Positions 55,157 to 63,249 of a stretch of DNA of 64,000 nt are shown in pieces. The notes below the pieces were generated by a model, which saw only the letters and a program-made list of their open reading frames with translations, did not search any database and was not told the DNA's origin. Source of the stretch: Actinoplanes lobatus (GTDB lineage: Bacteria; Actinomycetota; Actinomycetes; Mycobacteriales; Micromonosporaceae); the NCBI RefSeq assembly GCF_014205215.1, contig NZ_JACHNC010000001.1, forward strand, positions 6,630,501-6,694,500. The letters run 5' to 3'. The position numbers and the translations under genes were made by a program. How positions within the stretch are numbered: the stretch's first letter is position 1; each line of letters begins with the position of its first letter.

Positions 55157-55313
55157 GGTAGCGATCGGGCGCTGCCGCCGAACCCGTCGTCCGACCAGCC
55201 GCTTCCCTGGCCGATGGAACAGGACGGCGTCGGCCACAGGACTCGGGCGTCACGCCTCCGGTGCGGTCGAGACTGGGACCACCACCGCCACCGCTACACG
55301 AAGGAGACGATCC

Positions 55314-55710
55314 GTGAACGGGATCGACACCAGGGTCGTGCTCTGCGGCCTATGGATTACCACGCTGTTCGTGTTCGCCTACGTCGACATCTTCGGCTTC
55401 TACCGCGCTGATGTGATCAACGGAGTGCTCGCGGGTGAGGTGCCCGGCACCGGGTTCACCATCGACCAGACGTTTCTGCTGCTCACGACGCTGTACATCG
55501 TGGTCGCGGCGTTGATGGTCGCCGTCTCGCTGCTCGCCCGGGCGCGGATCAACCGGATCGCCAACATCGTCGTCAGCCTGTTCTACGTGGTAACCGCAGG
55601 GGCCACTCTCATCGGTGAGCTGGGTCTACTACATCGCCGGGACCCTGATCGAGATAGCGATTCTGCTGGTCATCGCCCGGGTCGCTTGGGTGTGGCCGAA
55701 GAGCACATAG
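55314..55710 (+). pseudogene. DUF6326-like membrane protein with frameshift
   Basis: From the GTG at 55314 (AAGGAGA RBS) the protein reads through FVFAYVDIFGFYRADVINGV and three membrane helices to LIGE at 55619. The original frame then becomes polar nonsense. Skipping one base (C 55620) restores WVYYIAGTLIEIAILLVIAR and a fourth helix ending WVWPKST at TAG 55708-55710. Four-helix DUF6326-like family, function unknown. The frameshift may be real or a sequencing error. Confidence 0.75.
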
Positions 55711-55775
55711 GCGAGTCTCTGCCACCCGCGAAAGGTCCGTCCGCCGCCACCATGATCACAATCATGGCTGGGGCG

Positions 55776-56222
55776 CTAATCGTCCGAGTACTTCTTAACC
55801 GTCGCGGTGATGAATGAATCCGAGGGAACCTTCTTGCCGGCCTTGAGGTCCTGCGCCAGGACGACCCAATTTGCATCTATGAGCGGGAGGCGATGCGCGC
55901 CGGTGGCGTCCGTCGCGGGCGCAACGTGCAGCCCAGCCGCTCGCCACAAGTCCTGAGCTGACTGATAATCCATTCCAACACCGTTGGGAACCTTGACCTT
56001 CGATGCCGCCGACGGCGTCGAAGCCTTCTTGGTCGGCGACTTCTTCGTCGTGGACTTCTGGCTCGGAGCCTTCTGGGTCGGACTCGCCTCCGCCGAAGCG
56101 GACGCCGTGATCGGACTGCCTGCGGCCTCAGGGGTGTCGTCCGTCTTCGGGGTGCATGCGGCCATGGAGAACATGGTGGCTGCTGCGGCAGCCGCCGCTA
56201 CGGCCGTCTTGATAACGCTCAT
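55776..56222 (-). CDS. Lipoprotein with C-terminal PASTA-like domain
   Basis: 148 residues from the second ATG (56222; first at 56225). The hydrophobic N-terminus ends in SMAAC, a lipobox with Cys ~23. A Lys/Ser/Thr-rich linker follows (PSQKSTTKKSPTKK), then a ~70-residue PASTA-type domain (VPNGVGMDYQSAQDLWRAAG). Such lipoproteins sit on the outer face of the membrane and may bind peptidoglycan or muropeptides. Confidence 0.75.
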   Translation of the reverse strand: MSVIKTAVAAAAAAATMFSMAACTPKTDDTPEAAGSPITASASAEASPTQKAPSQKSTTKKSPTKKASTPSAASKVKVPNGVGMDYQSAQDLWRAAGLHVAPATDATGAHRLPLIDANWVVLAQDLKAGKKVPSDSFITATVKKYSDD

Positions 56223-56330
56223 CATTCTTCACCTTCTCTTCATGAATACCGGTGACCAGATCGGTCAGCCACCTGAGGGCTTGAAGAGTTCTTGGCGACG
56301 ACGAACGCGACTCTCAGGAAGGCAGGCAAG

Positions 56331-56443
56331 CGAGGCGTCTCGCGGATACCTCGTTCAGAGTTCATGCGGCGCGGCAGGTCACAGCGCCCACAGGAACCTC
56401 ATTCGGGATGGAGGGGCCGTGGGTTGAAATCCCGCCGCCTCGA
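56331..56443 (+). ncRNA. tRNA-like element: acceptor and T arm but abnormal middle
   Basis: CGAGGCG (56331-56337) and CGCCTCG (56436-56442) form a perfect 7-bp acceptor stem. A 5-bp T stem GTGGG/CCCGC (56419-56423, 56431-56435) with a 7-nt loop TTGAAAT abuts the 3' acceptor strand exactly as in tRNA, and A 56443 is followed by CC. The 3' end resembles actinomycete tRNA-Ser. But the T loop has G where C56 is invariant, the total of 113 nt is too long, and I find no good D or anticodon arm. A decayed tRNA, an attachment-site remnant, or chance. A hairpin terminator follows 20 nt later. Confidence 0.3.
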
Positions 56444-56462
56444 CCGGAGTTGCAGCAGTCCA

Positions 56463-56493
56463 GGGCCGGTCTCCGGAAACGGAGAACCGGCCC
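56463..56493. terminator. Strong hairpin with GAAA loop
   Basis: GGGCCGGTCTCCG, loop GAAA, CGGAG-A-ACCGGCCC: 13-bp stem with one bulged A. It lies 65 bp beyond the ltp-like gene's stop (minus strand) and 20 bp after the tRNA-like element (plus strand), so it can end transcription from either. Confidence 0.75.
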
Positions 56494-56558
56494 GAAATTG
56501 AGTCGATCCCTCGAAAGCGTATTTGATCGACCTGACACAAGCCTTGCCCAAAAGGTGT

Positions 56559-56972
56559 TCAGAGGCCGGCTTGATTCACGCCGTACGTTGCCTGCGCGGT
56601 GGTGAACCCTTCGTACTTCAGCTGGTCGATGAGGCCCTGCCGGGAGAACGCGGAGTATTTCAGATAACTCTTTGCCATCTTGGCGGCCTGCTTCTTCCAG
56701 TTGGCGTGCTGCGCGTCTACTCCGTAAGTAGCAAGCTTGGTGCTGAAACCCTCGTACTTCAGTTGTTCGATGAGTCCCGAGCGGGAGAACGCGGAATACT
56801 TGAGATAGGAGGCGGCCATGCGGGCGGCGTTCTTTTGCGCGACCGACTCCTTGGCCGCCGAGTAGGAGACGGCAGCGGTAGCGTGAGGGGTGGCGGCCTG
56901 TGCGGCCGCTGGGCTGCCGACGAGTCCCAGGGCGATAAACGCCGTTGAGACAGTGACCAGAATCTTTCTCAC
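56559..56972 (-). CDS. Ltp-family (host cell surface-exposed) protein, two repeats
   Basis: 137 residues from the GTG at 56972 (AAGGAG RBS). Signal peptide to ~residue 27 (no lipobox Cys, unlike classic Ltp lipoproteins). Two copies of the Ltp HTH repeat follow: AASYLKYSAFSRSGLIEQLK with EGFSTKLATYGVD, and AKSYLKYSAFSRQGLIDQLK with EGFTTAQATYGVN. Phage TP-J34 Ltp, made of such repeats, blocks phage DNA injection; many bacterial copies have unknown roles. Superinfection exclusion is therefore possible but unproven. Confidence 0.85.
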   Translation of the reverse strand: MRKILVTVSTAFIALGLVGSPAAAQAATPHATAAVSYSAAKESVAQKNAARMAASYLKYSAFSRSGLIEQLKYEGFSTKLATYGVDAQHANWKKQAAKMAKSYLKYSAFSRQGLIDQLKYEGFTTAQATYGVNQAGL

Positions 56973-57546
56973 CGTAGACTCCTTCGAGCCGAGCAGGAAA
57001 TAATGCTTTCCGTCGGCTGCAACTATCGGCAGGGCGTCACCAAACTTTAGCTGATTCTCTACCTCCAGTTCCGGGGCAAATCCGCGCGCGCGGAACTCGC
57101 TTGTCTGCCGACCTGGATATTCAAACGGGTTAGCAATCTTCGGCACGCCATTCCGGCTGATGGGGATGCGCAGGCTGAGGACGTCCCAGGGGCACCCGTA
57201 CCCGAAGGAGCGAGCTCCGATGGAGCAGAACGCGTACGGCATGGCCCAACGCGTCGCCGACCCTGGAGGCGTTACTCGGCCTTCCGCAAAGCCATGGCGG
57301 CCGATCGGCTCCCGGCTGAACACCGGCTGTGCCACGTGAAGTCGGCCGCCGCTTCTCGGACTGTCTGGATGTCGAAGGGATTTCCCCGGCCTGCCTGGCG
57401 GACCATCGGGCTGCAAGATCACCCGCCGGGACGACCGGTGGGGCATTCGATTCAGGCGGTCAGCACGCGCCTTCTAGCGTGGGAATGCTCGAGCGGGTTC
57501 GGCGACTTCGCGCGAGGACGTCCCACGGCCCAGGGAAGGAACGCGG
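56973..57546. other. Intergenic region, ~570 bp
   Basis: Between the divergent ltp-like and membrane-protein genes. No gene I can support; long frames here lack coding character. Promoters for both genes are expected but I cannot point to clear hexamers. Confidence 0.5.
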
Positions 57547-58602
57547 ATGCTCGGCTCACAGGCATTGGAGACCGCGATCGGGCTCGCGTTGCTGCTCTGC
57601 GTCCTCTCCTCACTCGCCTCAGCGATCGTCGAGGGACTCGCGCGGATTCTGCGAAAGCGTGCCAGAGACCTCGAAGAGACGATCGGGCAGATGCTCAGTG
57701 GCAGCACCACCTTCGACAAGGACGCGAAGGACGCCCTGGAGAGGTTCAAGAACACCACTGTCTACCAGAGCGCGACCATCGCGTCCTCCCGCGGGCGGCG
57801 CCTGTTCCGAACCCATGCCGGCCCCGCCTACCTCTCCGCGAAGTCGTTCGCGAATGCGATCGACGAATTCACCGACAAGGCGTCCGCGGCGCCGGCCAAG
57901 GGCCTGAACGCCCAGATGGCCATCCTCAAGCCCGACCGTCAAGGGCTCAGCGTCGAAAAGAAGGCGGCCATCGAGAACTGGTACGACGAAACGATGAGCC
58001 GGCTCAGCGGCGCCTACAAGCGGTGGGCCACCGGTGCGCTGTTCGCCGTCGGCCTGGGTCTGGCGGTAGGCGGCAACGTGTCGATCTTCCACCTGGCGCA
58101 GATTCTCTGGCAACAACCGTCGGTCCGGCAGGCGGCGCTCGATGCCGCCGAGCAGGCCGCCGCGAAAAGCACGTCACCGGACGACCTCATCGACCAAAGC
58201 GTGAAAGCCGTGGAGGACGTGGCCGGAATCGGCATACCCGTCGGCTGGCAGAGCGGCACCGATTGGTCCAGCCCGGCGTGGGCCACGGCGCACGTCGCCG
58301 GCTGGCTGGCCACCGCCCTGCTGGTGATGCTGGGGACGCCGTTCTGGTTCGACGCGCTTTCCCGGCTGGTTTCGCTGCGGACGACGGGCGCGAAGCCGCC
58401 ATCCGCGACGCAGGATTCAGCGGCGGCCACCTCCGTGCAGGCCTCGGCCGGGGCGTCGGGGGCTCCCGCAGCGGCCATAGCGAGCGCAGTGGCGACCGCA
58501 CTCCAGGCGGTAGCCGAGCATCGCGACCGGCACGGGACGGCGCCACCGGCTCCGGCCCTCGACGCCGGGCCGAGTGCGGCGCCCGATGACGGCTCGGACT
58601 AG
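57547..58602 (+). CDS. Membrane protein with cytoplasmic helical domain
   Basis: 351 residues, GGAAGGAAC RBS. Helix 1 at ~8-30 (GLALLLCVLSSLASAIVEGL), a ~110-residue charged helical region, two more helices at ~160-185 and ~255-275, then an Ala/Pro-rich disordered tail (~290-351). This layout is seen in widespread hypothetical bacterial membrane proteins; function unknown. No signal peptide cleavage site. Confidence 0.65.
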   Translation: MLGSQALETAIGLALLLCVLSSLASAIVEGLARILRKRARDLEETIGQMLSGSTTFDKDAKDALERFKNTTVYQSATIASSRGRRLFRTHAGPAYLSAKSFANAIDEFTDKASAAPAKGLNAQMAILKPDRQGLSVEKKAAIENWYDETMSRLSGAYKRWATGALFAVGLGLAVGGNVSIFHLAQILWQQPSVRQAALDAAEQAAAKSTSPDDLIDQSVKAVEDVAGIGIPVGWQSGTDWSSPAWATAHVAGWLATALLVMLGTPFWFDALSRLVSLRTTGAKPPSATQDSAAATSVQASAGASGAPAAAIASAVATALQAVAEHRDRHGTAPPAPALDAGPSAAPDDGSD

Positions 58603-58615
58603 GTTCTTCCGGCGC

Positions 58616-59010
58616 TCAGCTGACCTCTGGAACGCTCTGGGTCAGCGCCGCTTGGACGATGCGGACGGCCTCGGTGGTGTCGATGCCGAGGCTGGCGATG
58701 ACGGCGGCGTACTCGGCGGCGTACTCGGCGGCGTACTCGGCGGCGGCGCGGCGGGCCCGTTCGCGTCCCTGTTCACCGGCCGCGGACACGAACGAGCCGG
58801 CCGCGCCGCGGGTCTCGATCAGCCCCGCCTCCTCCAGTCCCGGTAGGCCCGGCCGACCGTGTTGACCGCCAGGCCGAGGTCCGCGGCCAGGCGGCGGATG
58901 GTCGGCAGCCGGGTGCCCACGGCCAGCGTGCGGTCCTGAATCTGCCCGGCGAGCTGGGCGCGCAGCTGCTCGAACGGTGGTACGGGCGAGGCCGAGTCGA
59001 TGAGGTTCAT
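58616..59010 (-). pseudogene. GntR-family (YtrA-type) regulator with one-base frameshift
   Basis: From the ATG at 59010, SPVPPFEQLRAQLAGQI and LPTIRRLAADLGLAVNTVG form a GntR winged HTH. At AYRDW the frame runs into TGA (58819-58821). Inserting one base there restores the usual EEAGLIETRGAAGSFVS and a helical tail (EYAAEYAAEYAAVIASLG) ending at TGA 58616-58618. Length 395 bp = 132 codons minus one base. Short GntR proteins of this kind usually control ABC transporter genes; none is next to it. Confidence 0.8.
58703..58738. repeat. Three 12-bp tandem repeats (GGCGGCGTACTC)
   Basis: Three exact units within the tail of the GntR-like gene encode the repeated AAEY pattern. A partial fourth unit follows. 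Slippage-prone but in multiples of three, so the frame is kept. Confidence 0.85.
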
Positions 59011-59174
59011 GCGGCTCACCGGGTGCTGGGGCCGTGCTGGGCCGCCAGCGCGCTCCGCCCGTCCCACTTGTGCCGCAGCCGACGATCGCAGCGGACTGAG
59101 GTGGAGCAAGGGGGCGGTTGATAGCCTGCGGCGGTGCCGACCATCATCCACTTCGCCGCCACATTCGACACGCC

Positions 59175-59680
59175 ATGACGCCGAATCCGCGCCGCGCCGT
59201 CCGCGCGATCCTCCTCGATGAGGACGACCGGATCCTTCTCTGCCGGTTCGTTTTCCTCACCCGGCGGTGCCCGAGGAGGCGAAGGTCGTTTGGGCGGCCC
59301 CGGGCGGCGGCATCGAACCCGGCGAGGACCAGCTGACGGCTCTGCGCCGTGAACTGCGTGAGGAGACCGGACTGGCGGTCACCGCCGATCCACCGCACGT
59401 CTGGCACCAGGAAGTCCTGGCCGCCGATCATGCGCCGGGCGTCGGCGGAATCATCAACGACTACTTCCTCATCCGTACGAGCCACTTCCTGCCCCGCGGT
59501 GAGTGGACCGACGACCAACTCGCCGCGCAGGAGAACCTGGCCGGGTTCCGGTGGTGGCGCCTCTCGGAGATCGCCGGCTATTCGGGATCTGAGCTGTTCT
59601 CGCCCCGCGACCTCACCACACCCTTGGCAGCCCTTCTCACCGCGGGGATACCGGACCAGCCGGTCCAACTCGGCCTCTAG
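59175..59680 (+). pseudogene. Nudix hydrolase with one-base frameshift
   Basis: ATG 59175 starts RRAVRAILLDEDDRILLCRF; near 59258 the reading frame slips, and the true continuation (VPEEAKVVWAAPGGGIEPGE, RRELREETGL) lies in the next frame to the stop at 59680. The Nudix box G-x5-E-x7-R-E-x-x-E-E-x-G is complete. A missing C in a TTCC(C)T run explains it; total length is one base short of a multiple of three. Family: small Nudix/MutT-type nucleotide hydrolase. Confidence 0.8.
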
Positions 59681-59697
59681 CGGCCGCACCAGTGTGA

Positions 59698-60903
59698 TCA
59701 GGCTTGGGTACGGGTCTGTGCCAGTTCGCGGCGTACCTGCTCGAGCATGGCGATGTTGCGGGCCAGGCCGGGGTGTTCGATCTGCCGACCGAGGTCCACG
59801 GCGCGTTCGAGTTCGGTGACGGCCAAGGCGAGGTCGCCGTCGGCTCGGTGGATCATCGCGATGTTGTACCGGGTGACCGCTTCGCTGGTTCGGTCACCGA
59901 CCTCCCGGAGGATGGGCAGGGCCTGCTCGAAGCAGTCCAGTGCCCGAGGCCGGTCGCCCATCCCGTGGTACGCGCTGCCGATATTGGTGAGGGTGACCGC
60001 CTCGCCGGCCCGGTCGCCGACCTTCCTGAAGACGGGCCGGGCCTGCTCGAAGTAGTCCAGTGCCTGCCGCCAATCGCCCACCCCGTTGTACGCGCTGCCG
60101 ATGCTGGTGAGGGTGATCGCTTCGCCGACCCGGTCGCCGACCTCCCGGAAGGTGGGCAGGGCCTGGTGGTAGTGGTCCAGTGCTTGCCGCCGGTCGCCCA
60201 GCCCGTCGTACGCGCGGCCGATGCTGGTGAGGGTGGCGGCTTCGCCGGACCGGCTACCTACCTCCCGGAATATAGGTAGGGCCTGGTGGTAGTGGTCCAG
60301 TGCTTGCCGCCGGTCGCCCAGCCCGTCGTACACGCTGCCGATGTTGATGAGGGTGGCGGCTTCGCCGACCCGGTCGCCGACCTCCCGGAAGGTGGGCAGG
60401 GCCTGGTGGTAGTGGTCCAGTGCTTGCCGCCGGTCGCCCAGCCAGCTGTACACGCGGCCGATGTTGTTGAGGGTGGCGGCTTCTCCGTACCGGTTGCCTA
60501 CTTCCCGGAATGTAGGTAGGGCCTGGTGGTAGTGGTCCAGTGCCTGGCGTCGGTCGCCCAGCCCGTTGTACAGGAGGCCGATGTTGTTGAGGGTGGCGGC
60601 TTCGCCGGCCCGATCACCGGCCTGCCGGTACAGGGCCATGGCCTGCCGGTAATCGTCCAGTGCCGGCCGGGGCCGACCGGTCGCCCGGCGCGCCCAGCCC
60701 CGATCGTAGAAGGCGCCGGCGTCCGGGCCCAGGGTCAGCGTCGCAGTGGCGACGGCCTCGACATCGGCGAACCGGGACCTGGGGAGCAACACCTGGCCCA
60801 GCCGGTGACCGGTGGTACGGGCGATGACGGCCTCTCCACCGACGACCGCGAGACGATGGATCTCCGACACCTGTAGCAGCGATCCCGAACCGGCGGCCAT
60901 CAT
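59698..60903 (-). CDS. TPR protein built of near-identical 40-residue repeats
   Basis: 401 residues. After a ~90-residue head, seven or so TPR-type repeats of exactly 40 residues follow, with the pattern EAATLxNIGxxYxGLGDRRQALDHYHQALPxFREVGDRxG. Such long-period (FxxxGDR) TPRs occur in regulators, NB-ARC and CHAT proteins; here no enzymatic domain is attached, so it is a free scaffold or the detached repeat part of a larger protein. No signal peptide. Confidence 0.8.
   Translation of the reverse strand: MMAAGSGSLLQVSEIHRLAVVGGEAVIARTTGHRLGQVLLPRSRFADVEAVATATLTLGPDAGAFYDRGWARRATGRPRPALDDYRQAMALYRQAGDRAGEAATLNNIGLLYNGLGDRRQALDHYHQALPTFREVGNRYGEAATLNNIGRVYSWLGDRRQALDHYHQALPTFREVGDRVGEAATLINIGSVYDGLGDRRQALDHYHQALPIFREVGSRSGEAATLTSIGRAYDGLGDRRQALDHYHQALPTFREVGDRVGEAITLTSIGSAYNGVGDWRQALDYFEQARPVFRKVGDRAGEAVTLTNIGSAYHGMGDRPRALDCFEQALPILREVGDRTSEAVTRYNIAMIHRADGDLALAVTELERAVDLGRQIEHPGLARNIAMLEQVRRELAQTRTQA
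59820..60660. repeat. 120-bp tandem repeats in the TPR gene
   Basis: The plus-strand sequence TAGTGGTCCAG and its variants recur exactly every 120 bp (ends at 59940, 60060, 60180, 60300, 60420, 60540, 60660). The four central units (60121-60600) are the most alike, indicating recent duplication or homogenisation. Confidence 0.85.
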
Positions 60904-61134
60904 GCTGCAGCGCCACGGTCGAGGCGCTGGTTCCGTGTGGTCCGCCGGTTAGCGCAAGCCTCGCTGCTGCAGGTCTCGTTCGCCCGAGTAGGACACCGAC
61001 TACGGGCGCCGAAACAGGCATAGCCGATCATCGACATGATGACTACTGTACGTTCAATCGAACGGGGTAACCGGACACGCGGAACGTAGTTGCTGGTCGT
61101 TCGACGGTTCCGGCCACCAACCCGGACCGGCCCA

Positions 61135-61209
61135 TACCGGGCCGACGGCCTTATCGTCGCAACCGGCTCGATGCCGTGGCGGCCGACTTCCCACCCTTTG
61201 GATGGCGTG
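61135..61209 (+). pseudogene. FAD-dependent reductase fragment
   Basis: Twenty-five codons reading YRADGLIVATGSMPWRP then PLDGV match the second dinucleotide-binding segment of ferredoxin/nitrite-reductase-type flavoproteins (ydxLxxATGsxPr...pGxxGV). The frame is unrelated on both sides, so only this piece remains. It lies in the otherwise empty 60904-61223 gap, which also holds a short dyad CGTTC-AATC-GAACG at 61051-61064. Confidence 0.55.
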
Positions 61210-61223
61210 TCATCCTCACATCT

Positions 61224-61865
61224 GTGGAACCGGGACGGTTGTTCTCCGATCCGACAGCTGCGCCGAACCCGTTACATCCGGCGGCGCGATACCTCGGCCG
61301 GCCGAACCCGGTCGAGGCACTGGCCCGCCTGCGCGCGGGTAACGCCCGATTCACCGCACGAGCCGCGCATCTCGGCGACACCTTCAACGGTGGCGTCGAC
61401 GCGCAGCCTTTCGCGGTCGTCGTCGGCTGCATCGACGCCCGGGTGGCGGTGGAAACGGTGCTCGGGCAGGGCATCGGAGCGATCTGTGTGGCCCGTTCCG
61501 CCGGCCACGTACTGGATCGCGCCGTGCTGGGTTCGGTCGAGTTCGCGGTGACCGAGCTGCAGGTGCCGCTGGTGGTCGTGCTCGGCCACGACGACTGCCG
61601 CGCGGTGGCCGCCGCGTACGAGGCGGTCCGCACCGGACGCCGGCCCGCCGGTGGGCGCCAGTTCCTGATCGATCAGATCACCCCCGCAATACCGGCGGCC
61701 AGGCCGGTCGACTACAACCTCGACAAGGCCACACGCAGCCATATCCACCGGACCGTGGCCGCTCTCAAGCAAGCCGCACACCTGAAGGAAGCGCTCATGA
61801 CCCGCCGCATCGACATCGTCGGCGCGATCTACCGACTGGAGAACGGCCGCATCGAGATGCTGTAG
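61224..61865 (+). CDS. Beta-type carbonic anhydrase
   Basis: 213 residues from a GTG at 61224 (GTG 61176 is in frame but would lie inside the reductase fragment). VGCIDARVAVE carries the zinc Cys and Asp-x-Arg pair, and VLGHDDCRAV the zinc His and Cys, so all three ligands are present. RSAGHVLDRAVLGSVEFAV corresponds to the usual RNAGN...SLEYAV. It interconverts CO2 and bicarbonate. Start uncertain. Confidence 0.85.
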   Translation: MEPGRLFSDPTAAPNPLHPAARYLGRPNPVEALARLRAGNARFTARAAHLGDTFNGGVDAQPFAVVVGCIDARVAVETVLGQGIGAICVARSAGHVLDRAVLGSVEFAVTELQVPLVVVLGHDDCRAVAAAYEAVRTGRRPAGGRQFLIDQITPAIPAARPVDYNLDKATRSHIHRTVAALKQAAHLKEALMTRRIDIVGAIYRLENGRIEML

Positions 61866-61879
61866 CCCTCAAGGGCCGC

Positions 61880-63001
61880 TCACCGGCGTGATCCCGGCTC
61901 AGGAAATGCCTGTCGTAGGTCGGACAGGAACTGTAGGTACAGATCGCCGCCGAACGCCTCGGCCGCGCTTGTGGCCGCGGACAGGGCAGCGGCAAGGGAG
62001 TCGGCTTCGCCTGTTGCCAGCAAAGCATAGATCGCGGCGGTCTCTCGTATCTGTGTGTGATCCTCTGGTACTTCCCCGTCCGGAGTATGAGCGGCGGGAA
62101 CGGGAGACAGGGGCGGCACGGGGGTTTCTGGGATCGGGCTCGTCAGTGCCCCGTACCAATAACCCGTACCGTCGAAGGGGGCTACGGCCCGGCCTCCCTG
62201 TCGGATCGCTGCTACCGAGGGCGCCAGTTCAGGCAGCTCGGTCAGCCGCGCAATCTCCAGGGCCCGCAACGCGGCCCAGGCAGCGACCGCCCGATGGACG
62301 CCGTCGTCTGCTTCCGCGAGCGCGAATGTCAAGTCCATGTCGATGTCGTTCAAGCTGTGCGAGTAGCCTGCCAAGGCGACGGCACGTAGCCGCTGGTTCG
62401 GAACCCTGCCCTGGAAGACGCGAAGCAGCCATTCCTCTTCCGCGTCTGCCAGCTGGGCGGTTTCCGTCGCTGCCTGTTCAGGGCTGGGTTCGGCTTGCCG
62501 GTTCGCCTGATGCCAATACGCGGCGCAGCGACTCGTCTGCCGGATGATGCGGTCGGGTTCGGCCGGGCTGGGCCAGAATTGCAGAAGGTAGGCATCGATC
62601 AGGTCGTCGTCGTAGTTCGATTCGACGTCCCAGGCCTCATCCATCATGCGGGCGCAGTAGCGAATGCGATAACTGCCGGGCTCCAGCCGGAACGGGTGGT
62701 TTCCTTCGCCACCCCACTCCTGTAGCTCCGGCCGAGGAGACGGGTTGGCGAAGGAGACCTCGACGATCTCTTCCCAGGCATCAGACAGCGGTGGCTCGCT
62801 GGGATGCAGTTCGACGGTCATCGGTACCGAGCCCTCTTTGATGCCGGTCACCAAGAACAAGCTTCCGGGCACTGCGGCGCCACAAAGGCCGTTCACCTGC
62901 CCCGCGAAGCTCTCGTCCATCCCGGGAGGTTCCTCGCCCGCAAGATAGACCTGGCCATAGGAGACGCCGACCGTTCCACTGAACAACACCTGTTCCGCCA
63001 T
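61880..63001 (-). CDS. Hypothetical two-part protein
   Basis: 373 residues from the ATG at 63001 (GGGCGG RBS; a longer frame upstream is unlikely). The N-terminal ~135 residues are beta-rich (VSYGQVYLAGEEPPGMDESF, RLEPGSYRIRYCARMMDEAW), and the C-terminal ~200 residues helical, with LRAVALAGYSHSLNDIDMDL and WAALRALEIARLTELPELA. I do not recognise the family; the beta part resembles competence-like/ABC-binding pieces only vaguely. No signal peptide. Confidence 0.55.
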   Translation of the reverse strand: MAEQVLFSGTVGVSYGQVYLAGEEPPGMDESFAGQVNGLCGAAVPGSLFLVTGIKEGSVPMTVELHPSEPPLSDAWEEIVEVSFANPSPRPELQEWGGEGNHPFRLEPGSYRIRYCARMMDEAWDVESNYDDDLIDAYLLQFWPSPAEPDRIIRQTSRCAAYWHQANRQAEPSPEQAATETAQLADAEEEWLLRVFQGRVPNQRLRAVALAGYSHSLNDIDMDLTFALAEADDGVHRAVAAWAALRALEIARLTELPELAPSVAAIRQGGRAVAPFDGTGYWYGALTSPIPETPVPPLSPVPAAHTPDGEVPEDHTQIRETAAIYALLATGEADSLAAALSAATSAAEAFGGDLYLQFLSDLRQAFPEPGSRR

Positions 63002-63249
63002 CGTCACTCCGCCCTTCGAAACGCCCCAGCATCGATCTTGCAAGAACACTGCCGGGCGCACCGGGTAATCGCAGGAAAGCCCAGGCGGTGTCAGCCGGCG
63101 AGTATTCCACCGCGCGGGTTTCCCGGTCGTGTGCGGCGTCGACCAGGCCGGCCATCTCGGCCGGCCGCTGCCGGCCGATTGATTTCTTACAAGAACGGCA
63201 GTTCACGGCACGCTAATTTGAGGGGCGACCCAAAGCAGAGGAGAGCCCC

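Noticed and set aside
61051..61064. Dyad CGTTC-AATC-GAACG as an operator
   Set aside because: Short and in a gap full of gene remnants; could be a relic operator but no gene start fits it.
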